From: Owenia fusiformis
Lineage: Eukaryota; Annelida; Polychaeta; Sabellida; Oweniidae
Assembly (NCBI GenBank): GCA_903813345.2
Contig: CAIIXF020000002.1
Coordinates: forward strand, 29,506,926-29,570,925
Reading direction: 5' to 3'
DNA: 64,000 bases
Numbering within the stretch: position 1 is the stretch's first letter; each line of letters starts with the position of its first letter. Below are positions 1 through 11,272 of the stretch, one piece after another. The position numbers and the translations under genes are program-made. The notes beneath the pieces were generated by a model. It made no database searches. It worked only from the letters and a program-made list of their open reading frames with translations, and was not told where the DNA came from.

Positions 1-1
1 T

Positions 2-1266
2 GGTATTCCATTTAATAACATTAAAGTCCCAACATTACTTTTTGCTGATGACATTGTTCTTATGGCCGAAAGTGAGAGCCAACTGAATCATATGCTAAAA
101 ATTGCAGATCAGTTTGGTTCTTGCTGGGGATTCAAATTCGACCCAAATAAATCTAAAGTAATGGTTATTGGCAAGCGAATAGATAAAAATAAAACTTGGG
201 TATTAGGTGACCTTGAAATCAAAGAAGTTGATACTTACAAATATCTTGGCATCCATCTAAATAGGCAATTAAGAGATAACTACCACGTGAATGTTGTTTT
301 AAAAGAAAAGGATAAGAAGTTAAGAAATCTAGTTGCATCAACCCTAACTAAGCATATTAACTATAATAGAATATCATTTGGTAATACATTATACTACTCC
401 CAGTACCTCCCTGCTTTGTTGCATGGATGTGGTGTTCTAATTCTTGACAAGACCTCTGAAAAGACCCTTTCTTCAATGCAATATAAATTGGCCAAATCAA
501 TTTTTCAACTTAAATGTAACCCTGCCAAAGCAGCAATGTTAGGTGACCTTGGCTGGAGAAGCATTATTAACATTATTCAGAAAAGACAAATTGATTATTT
601 TTTATATCTTAAGTTCTCCATGAGGAACGGCCTACATAAGGCAATTTTTGATAAACTGTTTGAAAATTTCAAGGGAAGAGTAAAAACATGTTGGCCATAT
701 TTTGAAAACATACAAGACATTTTAATTGAAATGGCCTTGATGATGTTGTGTTTAGAGATGACAATGAATGGTATGATTCTTTTTTGACCATATCCTCCCA
801 ACAACACAAAAGTAATTTTCTATCTGAATGTTCCTCGAAATCTTCACTAGAATTTTATGAATCAATCAAACAAACCCCATTTCTGGAGAATTACCTTACT
901 TCAAGTAATGATTTTGTTGGACAGAGATTGAAGTTCAAAGCCAGAACTGGGTGTTTAGGTATTGGAACTGACCTCAAAAGAAGAAAATGCGATCTTTGTT
1001 CCCTTCATCCAATTGATGATTTAACACACAGATTTTTTACATGTAGTCACAACCAACGTGAAAGGATTGATTTTTACAACAGAATTAAAACCTCATGCTC
1101 CCCTGATGTATTTAATATGTTCTTAACGCTTCCTTTAAATGAAAAATTAAAGTGGTGCCTAGGAGATGTTGTTTTTAGTATTTGGGGCAAAGACCAAGGA
1201 TTCTTGTTTGACAAGTGTGTCAAACAATTTTTAGTGACTATTAATAACGATATTTTAAACTCATAA
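2..1266 (+). pseudogene. Non-LTR retrotransposon (LINE) reverse transcriptase, 3' part, frameshifted
   Basis: The window opens inside a LINE reverse transcriptase. Translation from base 2 gives the catalytic box as FADD (about bases 44-55), followed by the usual thumb region with a YLGI motif. The frame runs to a stop at 787. A second frame (748-1266) continues the same protein with a Cys-rich knuckle (CDLC, then H and C near 985-1045) and a C-terminal WGKDQG motif. The two halves join through a one-base frameshift near 735-745, so this copy is dead as it stands. The palm motifs before FADD lie outside the window. A minus-strand relative of the C-terminal end sits at 11235-11690. Clade not assigned. 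Confidence 0.85.
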
Positions 1267-1420
1267 CATATGTACAATTTAACATATTTATTTTATCTAT
1301 CTGTATTGTATTGTATTTTAAGAATATGTATTTGTTCTATGTACTGCCGCACTGGAATTTTCCATTGTGCCACTGATTAAAAAGTGTTTGGCAAATAAAT
1401 AAATAAAAAAATAAACATGC
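1267..1420 (+). mobile_element. LINE 3' UTR and A-rich tail
   Basis: After the reading frame the sequence carries a short 3' UTR with TGCCGCACTG and GTGCCACTG and ends in an (AAAT)n-type tail at about 1394-1415. The same two motifs, in the same order and followed by a simple-repeat tail, occur on the minus strand at 11235-11340. This ties both pieces to one LINE family. Confidence 0.7.
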
Positions 1421-1781
1421 ATACTGATTTTACACTTTGTTTTTAAAGTTTTATTTCATTGCTATTCTAGATTATATTTATGTAATTGTAATTCTAACAT
1501 ATAACTGTATGCCATAAAAAACTGTACTGTGAATTTCTTGTTATTGTGCAGTTACTAACACCCCAGTCACATTTCCTACGGCGACCTTGCGGTCTATCAT
1601 TTCTGCGGCCAGTAACATTTCTACGCTCGCCGTGGAATTTCTGCGCTCTCATACTTTTGCAGTCACATTTCCCACGGCAGCCGCACGGAGAATATATTAT
1701 AATATATATTAAGGTAAACTTTACAGTAACCCAACAAACCACAAACAACACTGCAATGTGCACATAAAGTTACAATAGATG
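1421..1781. other. Intergenic gap with a GC-richer patch
   Basis: No gene is recognised. Bases 1550-1690 are GC-richer than their surroundings and repeat a CAGTCACATTTCC.ACGGC motif twice. This may be an old transposon piece or part of the 3' flank of the E2 gene. The short reading frames here look like chance. Confidence 0.3.
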
Positions 1782-3236
1782 CTACCTTAAAACAGTCAAT
1801 GTAATTTGAACCAATGTAGTGATAATCGATGTCGCAAAATGTGTATAAAATGCTTTGTGGAAAATCTGAGGAACAATAGCGCCTATGTATTGGTGATAAA
1901 TGTCCAGCTTGTTGACGACTTGATGTTTTATGTGTTCCGGATTTTGTATAACTTCATCCTTCTCAAATTTTGAGTTTTGTCTATTCATTGCTGCTGTAGT
2001 AGTATCATCTTCCGTGTTTTTAACGGTGTTGGATTTGTCATCGATGTCATCGTTATCATCATCATTCTCATTTAAAACAACAACACAAAGATCATTTAAA
2101 TTTGTTGTGTTTGTGTCGCTGGGTTCTTTTTCAAAGTCTAACCAACCGTCTCTCAAGACGTTGTCAAATATGTTACCATCAACCTCTAGTCCTTTGATCG
2201 AGCGTCTGACGTCCTCGTTAAACGTTTCATATGAAACCCCAGCAAAATATGGTGATAATGGATCATCTAAGTTAGGTTCATAAAAGATGAACAATAGACC
2301 TTGCATTAAGGTATCCAGATTGAATCTGGGATTCCATTCTTCTAGTAAATTTATGCAGACGTTTCCTTCTTCGAATTCGCTCGTCGGGTCGATATTCGGA
2401 TGATAGATGTCGTTGCAGCAGTGTACCAATGGAGGACAATTTGGATAGTTTTCTTCTCGGATCTGAAAATAAACGATTGATCAAGATATTAATGAATTAT
2501 GATGTTGAATCACACAGCACTAATCCGTATTATATATTGTATTGTTCATTTCTACATTATACTTTAATTCATAGAAATAGTATCTATTAATTAATGTATA
2601 TCATTGTATTAACAATTGCATTGTTATCAAATGGTATATAGAGAAACTAAACATATACGTTTGATGACTTCCATTGGATCGGAGGGCTGGAAACAGTAGT
2701 CTATATAAGTTGTATATACAATATGATTACCAAAGTATTGAACTGCTGAATGCCGTTTGACTAGAAGCCATGACTTGTAAATTATGAATGGAAAACCATG
2801 GAACTAAGACCCGGGGGTTCACTTATACTAGGCTGAATCCTCCAATACGCTCCCATACCAATCTGTCAAATTTCAATGTGTCCCCATACCTGAACCAAAA
2901 TAACGCCCAAAAGCGATATCAATGTCCAAACAATAAAGAACCAATGCCATAACAAATGTCCAAATATATGACCAATGCCATACCAATTGCAAATATCCAT
3001 GCCATTAAAGTGAATGCTTCCGACACAACTCTACATTGCAAATGGTCATCTTGTCTTAATGCGATACTTACGATGAATTCAAATTCGCCTCCTCTATATG
3101 GGCCATTGGCTGGTCTTATCTTTACTTTAAACACATCGAGCTCTTCGTCGTTCCATTCGATTATCGTTATTTGCTCATTCCCATTCGAACATGTTCGCAT
3201 TAAGCGATGGAAATCTTTACGGAATCGGTCACACAT
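1782..3236 (-). CDS. E2 ubiquitin/NEDD8-type conjugating enzyme, UBE2M/UBC12-like, two exons
   Basis: Exon 1 is 3236-3072 and exon 2 is 2462-1782 (minus strand). The donor is ATC|GTAAGT and the acceptor TTTTCAG|ATC, both in phase 0. The predicted protein is about 281 residues. Exon 1 encodes the first helix and strands of the UBC fold; exon 2 carries YPNCPP, the HPN triad (about residues 76-78) and the catalytic Cys in GNVC (about 91), followed by a GL.F.F.EPN..DPL stretch as in UBE2M. The core is therefore consistent with an active thioester-forming enzyme. Unusual parts are a long acidic, Asn/Asp-rich extension (about 150-200) and a hydrophobic C-terminus (last ~18 residues) that could be a tail anchor. 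The ATG at 3236 is the first in frame after a stop; an extra upstream exon cannot be excluded. UBE2F or a separate invertebrate E2 are alternatives. Confidence 0.75.
2463..3071 (-). other. Intron of the E2 gene
   Basis: A GT-AG intron of 609 bp. Bases 2860-3005 contain a degenerate array of CCATACCAAT / TGTCCAAATA-like words. Nothing else is recognised. Confidence 0.6.
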
Positions 3237-3598
3237 GATTTTTAATGTCAAAATTCTATCTAGTCAAAGATTTGCTTGTATTATGAATTTGACTACATTC
3301 GTTGTTGTTGTTCTTGTTGAATACGTGGAAGCATCTATTTTCATTATTTCATTGAATTTCTTGTGCTTAAGTGATTGCGAACTGCACCTTCAACGTCAGG
3401 ACTTTAAATAATCTACAATAAATTACTACGTTCTGCTGATATTAACTTTTGGATGGTGCAATCGCTAGAAATAGCTGACACTCATTTGTTTGTAAACAAA
3501 GGGTTTCCCAATGACGCATCAGAAATATTGGAGATTCCCCAAACCTGGCGACGTCAAGGTCAACGTTAAAAACTTTAACTTCTCATACCGGAAGCGAC
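3237..3598. promoter_or_regulatory. Likely bidirectional promoter between the E2 gene and MAGT1/TUSC3
   Basis: The two start codons face away from each other across 362 bp. The gap contains a double forkhead-like motif TTTGTTTGTAAACAAA (3485-3500), an AP-1/CRE-like TGACGCATCA (3512-3521), a CRE half-palindrome GACGTCA (3550-3556) and an ETS/GABP-type ACCGGAAGCG (3587-3596) directly before the MAGT1 start. ETS and CRE motifs are common in bidirectional housekeeping promoters. Use by both genes is inferred from layout. Confidence 0.55.
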
Positions 3599-6500
3599 AT
3601 GGACGTGGCAAAAAAACTGTGTTTCTCTCTACTTTTGGTTGTTTTACTAGTTCACTATGGCAATTCCACAACAAAAAAGAAAGAGGTACGTAGCTTAATC
3701 TTATTTGCGTGAGAAAATCTCAAAAATAGTCGGTTGCGCCAGTAGACTAAGGTACATGGTCTCAACAATGCGTTGGTTTTTCTAAAAAAAATCCGAAAAA
3801 TTCCTGAACTCTTACATGAAAAAGGGAGGCATTATTTTGCCGTAAATTGAATACTTTTCCGGACAATACCTAAGCTGCATGTTAAGTCAGTTCAACACCA
3901 GTATGCATGTGTATCACCTGTCTTTCTACATTGTCGGAGAATGAACTACGCATTGCACTATTAAATGACCTACCTCGATACATTCCAGAGTATTTTAGGA
4001 TTCTTTTTATGTTGTTAGATCGCCAATTGTATGGGTTTATCGGCAGAACGAAGAGATTTTAGTTTTTACATCGGAAATATGTCAGTAATTTTCAAAATGT
4101 CGGAAGGGGAATTCCCCAAGGATTTTCCTTATGACTGGTGCATGCCGGGAACTGAATGGAGTAATTTGACGGTTGAAATAAGTTAAATATTACACGCAAA
4201 TATTGCTATCAAAAACGAAAATATTACTCAAGTCTCTAGCCAATTATTTGCCTAGAAGTCTTGGTATGTGGACTACTGTGTGCTAATGAAAAGTTTGTCT
4301 TATGATTTTAAAAATCGTGATAAAAATATTTCATCAATTCGAATTGAAATTAAAACTGTCCTTTGTGAGATATTACATGCTTTCATCTAAAATTGAGGCA
4401 ACAGCTCCAATACAGCTGCAATATAGTGGAGGCCTTAGGATAAGGTAACCCATACCCATCATCTCAGTTGTATAAAAAAATGCTCATCAATAAAATAATT
4501 CAAAGTGAATGATCAGGAAATTTTTAGACCCCAGATTTTTCGCGGTATCACGACTACACCTCCAACATGTAAGATCAGAGATATCTTGTTAGTATACTTT
4601 TCTAAATACCACTTAAGATTATCTTCCTATTTTAATCACAATTTACATTTCTAAAAGATTTCTAACTTCCTATTCCTTGTTTGTATCATCAAGCCCATGT
4701 TTGTATCCAGTCTTATGTATTTTCTCAAGAGTTTAACCACAAATAATGTGACAAAAATGTAAAATTAGACTTCGGAAAAAACACTTTAGACTCAAGAAAA
4801 AAGACTCCAGAGAAGAGGAAAATCTCAGAATATCCTGGTCATATGAATTTTAAATCTTGATTCCTTTAAAAATAAAACAAAAGAAATCAGCTGTTAGTTC
4901 CATTTACTTGATACATGATTAAATTTTCATTCATTTTTAATTTTCCAGACCACAATGGGTGACAGAGTATCACAGCTTATGGACTGGAGCTCTAGGAAGT
5001 CTGTTATCAGATTAAATGGTGATAAATTCAGGATGTACCTGAAGTCAACCCCACGGAATTACTCCGTTGTACTTATGTTGACTGCTTTGCAGCCACAACG
5101 GCAGTGTGCTGTTTGCAAGTATGTGTACAGTATAGAACTAGTATATAATTAGCTATAAGAGACCATTTTACGGAAATATGTACATGTAGATAAAGAAACT
5201 TTTAGACTCTAGACAAAATGCCATTCTATATTGAATCATATATTGAATCCTCTAAAGTACACAGGTTGTTCAATAAGTTATAAGAAAAACATAAAAAAGC
5301 TAAGTTAACAATTTCCAATCTTTTTAAAATGTTTCCACATTCTCACATTGAGCTACATATCAACTATCAAAACTCTCTAGTAAATTAGACTATTTGATTT
5401 TTTAATTTCAAATGTCTCAGGTACATTTAGAATTATCATACAGGGTGACCCAAAAAAGTAGAAACTTTTATTGGGCGGAACAGACAGTTGGTTCTGTTTT
5501 ATGGGTCACCCTGTATATGGACAAAAGAATCAGTTGTATTTTTGATTGTAGGCAAGCTAATGATGAATTCACCATTATTGCTAACTCATGGCGATACTCT
5601 AACCAGTTCTCAAACAAACTTTTCTTTGCTATGGTGGACTTTGACGAAGGTCAGGATGTCTTCTCTTCAGTAAGTTATGATTATAAAGTTTTGTTACAGC
5701 CATAAGAAAATATTCAATATAGAGAAAATGCCATGAAATAAATTGGACCACTTCTTAGTATTAAAACATGGCTATTTTAGTACAATAAAAAAAGAATATG
5801 TACTAGTTAAAATGCATATTGTTGCATTGTATTTTTAGTTGAAACTGAACTCTGCGCCAGTATTTATTCACTTCCCAGCGAAGGGCAAACCCAAGAAGGG
5901 TGATACAATGGACATCCATCGTGTTGGCTTTGCTGCAGAACAGCTGTCAAAGTTTATAGCAGAACGAACAGATATACAGGTTGGTATGATTTGAAAATAA
6001 TATTATGCATACTGTAAAACCTGTATATTCAAACACCTCTGAACACATAAGTGGTGACGTATTGTTATGGTTTCCATTTTTTGTGGATGATGTTCAGTGG
6101 TTGGTGTTTGACAGTTGGTTCTCGGCATTTGGTCTCTGTAACAAATGGCATGTGGATACCCTCTTTTTGGATTAGACAGGTTTTACTATGCATACTTTTG
6201 TAAAATGATAATATCAATCTTAATAAGCTTGTTTGTAAAATATTTTATTACAGCTTTCATATTACAAGGGCATACACCTACTGCATGTGCTGTATGAATA
6301 ACTGAATATATCTATCCAGTTTGATTTTTGATATAGAACTGTCAGTTTATGAATAATTACATTAGGTTGCTTTTCACACTTTAATTTGTTAAAAAGCATT
6401 TGTTAAAAATTAATCTAAAAATGGGTAACCTATAATATACATGTACACAAGAAATTAGGAATTTTTTATTAACGCAAGTTATCACAAAATTTGGTGTATT

Positions 6501-9500
6501 TTGTTACAGATTCGCATATTCCGTCCCCCCAACTACAGTGGTACACTAGCATTAGTGCTGTTATTCTCGCTGATAGCTGGTCTTCTCTATTTGAAGAGGA
6601 ACAACCTTGAGTTCCTTTACAACAAAACATCATGGGCAATTGCAGCTTTAGTAAGTTAAATGTTTACTTCATTTACTTTCAAAAAATCTTGGGCAAATGC
6701 AGCTTTAGTAAGTTAAATGTGTACTTCATATACTTTCACATGTCAGTGTTCTCCACATGATTTTTTTTTCAAGTGGGTGCAAAGTTTTCATTTTTACAAT
6801 TTAGACCAAAAGTGGTCAAAATATGCCAATTTTTCATGATTTTTCTCATTTTCGAGTGAGTGCAAATAGATTTTAGGTGGGTGCATGCCTGTTTTTAAAA
6901 TGTCAGGTGGGTGCTGCACCCACTTGCTTTAATGCAGGAGAGATCAATGTCTTCCCTGCATGTATATGAACTAGTTTACAGCATTCTTAAGGGATCTATT
7001 TATACTAGCAGTATTAACCTTCAAACTACCTTTTCTTTTTAAATACATCGATGTATAATATCGATATAATACAAGATAAGTTTAATCATTCTATTCCCTC
7101 CTAGATCCTTCACATTCTCCAACCATGAGTGAAAAAGCTTGTCTGGTTATAAAAAAAAGTTTCACATATCACATTTTGATAGCATTGGGTTAGTTACAAT
7201 ATAAGCCAAAGTGGTTTAAACTTTATACCTTCACATTCTCTAACCATGAGTGAAAAAGCTTGTTACGTCATAAAAATGTTTGATATCCAAAGAAAGATGT
7301 TCACAAGAAAAATAATTTACCTAACATTAAATTGTAAAGAAAGTAAAAGAAGTCAAAAATGATTCATATATATCAATTATTCTTAGTTACTACAGTATAC
7401 TAAAAATGTGTTTCATTAATGAATCTTTTTGTATTGATTTTAGTCTATTATATTTGCCATGACATCGGGTCAGATGTGGAACCATATAAGAGGACCTCCA
7501 TTTATGCACAAAAACCAACAAGGGCAGGTGGTGAGTAGGATTGCAAAATTCCTTAAAAAAATAGTACTGTATTTGTCATTAACTTGAAAATAATTAAATG
7601 ATGTTTTGGCAATATTCACAATATTGGCATCTGTTTAATTTGGCAAAAGTTAGTTTTAAATACTGAAATAATGAACAAAACCGGGCCATAACTTTCAGAT
7701 TATCAGTGTTATTTTATCGATAGGCTCAATGCAATCTATGTTAAAACTGCTGTTACTTTCTCTCATTACACTATTATTCCTAGTACAATGAGAAACAAGT
7801 CCAACATGATACTAGTATTTATTATTTCACTTATGTATATATATATATTTTGTTCTGGTAACCATGTTTTTTTATTTAATTCAATGTGGTTACCATGGTG
7901 TCAGTTTATTTTGATTTGGTTGCCATGGTGTGTCTTTATTTTCAGGCCTATATTCATGGTAGCAGTCAGGGGCAATTCATCGTAGAGACGTACATAGTTA
8001 TTATATTAAGTATCCTTTAACAGCTGGTATAAAGTACTAACACGTTGGGATTGCAACATTTGCCCCTCTCCCCCTTTGAAGTAGAGCTTTTTTGGAGAGG
8101 GGTCTTACTTGAAACAAGACAAGTAAGATTTATTTGGGAGGTTTGCATATTGTAGGTATGTTGCTCTGGTGGATAAATTAATGATTTGATACATTAAGTT
8201 TATTTACTAATAGACCATGGCTTATCTGGCATTTAAACAACCATTTCCATTTTAACAACTGAAATTTTATAATGTCACCACCACAAGAGATGACATATCG
8301 AGTCTCCGACCTTTTTTTGCATTCATCATCTGTAACAAATGGCAGGTAATGACATCTTGCATATTAATGCCTTGTTTTGGTTCTTGGTTCTATGTTATTG
8401 ACTATACTACCACAAGACTTAGATAAAACGATATGTGATCGACAGTTTGATAACCCTAAAATATTTCTCAATTTTGTTTTCACATTCTAGCACTACATCT
8501 ACCCTAAGGGAGACATGCAGCTATGTGCTGAGAGCTATATCATAGTAGGAATTTGTATCTGACAGATATGAAAACATGTCATGTAATATAAAGCTTTTTA
8601 TAGACTTGAAAAAGTCTTAAACATCAATTCTTGGGAGATAAAGTACAGGGTGACCGGAAAAAAAGGAGACCATTGAAGTAATCAATTTCTCCTAAACTAG
8701 ACAAGTGCCATCAATGAAATTTTGCATACACTGGAACAGTTATATGGAAATTTGTTACTGAAGGTTTCAATACAAGCATTCAACTGGTTCAGGAGCTATG
8801 ATCATTTACATAACATGCTCCAAATAGGCACAATTGAGACCAACGCAGAGTTGGATTCATATGGCAAACTACCCTTACATGTTCTGCCCTCTATGGCATT
8901 ATTATGGCATTACATATAGCAGTGATTGCCTTCTTTAGGTCAACAATAGTCTGAGGATTGTTTTGGTATAGATTGTCTTTCAAATATCCATACAAAAAGA
9001 AATCAGTAGGATTCAAGTCTAGGCTGTAATGGCAATGAAGGGTTATCTGACATGTGGTTCATCATCCTGTTGCCAAAGTGCTGATTTACCAAATCTTAAG
9101 AGTCACTTTAGGTATTGGGCATAGTGCCATGTTACTAAAACCACTATATGGCACAATTAAATCCCATATGGAAACCAAGGGCTGCCCAAAACCTCCTTAG
9201 GATGATACTGTAACTGAGTGGGACCACTGAGTCAGAAGCCATAGGTCAGATAAGCTTCGTCTCCATACACCTCAAATTTGAATCTACCTGATTTCTTTTT
9301 GTGGGGCAATTTGAAAGACAATGTGTACCAAAACAATCCTGAGACAATTGCTGACCTAAAGGTGGCAATAAATGCTAAATGTAATGTCATAACAAGGTCG
9401 GAATATGTAAGGGTATTTGCCAAATGTATCCAGCTCTGCGTTGGTCTCAATTGCGCCTATTTGGAGCATGTTATGTAAATGATCATAGCTCCTGAACCAG

Positions 9501-11241
9501 TTGACTGCTTGTATTGACACTTTCAGGAACAAATTTCCATAGAACTGTCCTGATGTATGCAAAATTTCATTGATGTCACTAGTCTATTTAGGAGATATTG
9601 CCTATTTCAATGGTCTCCTTTTTTTCCGGTCACCCTGTACAATTACAGCAGTAGCATACTTGGAAGTGTTTTGATAGTGGCGGTCAACTTTTGGTCTTGT
9701 GCCCTATTTCCCCATGCTATTTTTTTCCAAATTGTTTATACGTATATAAGGGATTCAGCAATATTTAGTCTCAAAACACATCTCCTTTGACTTTGATAAA
9801 ATGCAAAATGATTTAGTCTAACACTGCAGTTGGTCTAACACTGCAGTTGGTCTAACACTGCAGTTGGTCTAACACTGCAGTTGGTCTAACACTGCAGTTG
9901 GTCTAACACTGCAGTTGGTCTAACACTGCAGTTGATCTAACACTGCAGTTGGTCTAACACTGCAGTTGGTCTAACACTGCAGTTGGTCTTAAAACCTTTA
10001 ATCTTCATATCACAATTCTGGTTGTTGGTGCAAATATTTAATGCTTTCCTACAACACCATGAGGATTTTGATAACTTATGTTAAAAATCGTTTTTGTCAT
10101 GGTTCTCATCAGAAATTTTATTTTACTTCATTTATTGAGAAAAGAAAAACTGCTAAGATGAACAATGCTTTTTTGTAGTCATTCTTTCCCATGTAAACCA
10201 TCATTTGTGTTCTTTGTTTGTGTCAATGTCTGCAATCTGTATTGTAAAACGGGACATAATCAGAATGGTATTAAATCTCAAATTAGTAGATCAACATCTA
10301 AGTACATGGCAAAGATCCTGAATATCTTTACCCTTTGCATTTGTTCGACTTCACTTCTTAAAAGAGAGCTCCATCTTCACTCTTTCAAACTAAAATAAAC
10401 CTGTGAACTCACCACACCAATCAATGCTCGTCGGCCAAATTTGACCGACGTTCTATATATGGTCATTCCTTCTGATGTCATCGTTAAGCCCGGAATTGAC
10501 CAATGACAATTCAGAATTTATTTTGGCGCTTGTTTCTTCAAGCTCGCTGATTGGTGGAACAAAGGTCAGTGCGTAGGTCAGAAGTGATTTATTACCCGAA
10601 CTGTCAGCGGCACCTGTCGTGGGGGCGGGCTACTAAACCGTAGTATGGTTTCTACTAGGCAGAGTGTAGTTTAACTAGACTCTGCACACAGGGTAGATAA
10701 TCTTTCTCTCCCCTGTTCCAATCAGTTAGTCGACAACTAACAATAGTCAATATAAATGTAGATATGCTGCCCGCCGCGGTGGATTATTTTGCATTGAAGG
10801 AGAGAAACTAACATTATACAGGCCCATACTATAGCCAGGATTTGTCAAGTGAGGCTCACTTCAGAATATTCCAGGGGTTCCCTTTAGACAACTTTGGCCA
10901 AAAAAGGCCCAAATCACTTGAAAAGTGCTCAGAATGGTGAAAAACTGCATGTTTTGTCCAGGGGGGTCTGGGGTGGTATTACATGTACTTTATAAAATGG
11001 GCACTCAAAAAATGATTATATCCTTAACCCCACACAGATGCTGCTATATGTGTAGGTATGGTTTTACTTAATGAAGCTCAACATATGAAAGCTGATGCTG
11101 GGAAAAAACGAAGTGAGTACTATTTTTTTTTATAAACAGATATATTATAAAAAATACTGTATACTAGTATCCAAATATCAAACACATGTGAGGCATCATT
11201 CCGTATATCATTCCAAGTATCATGCTAAATGCTGAATGTAA

Positions 11242-11272
<31 letters not shown>

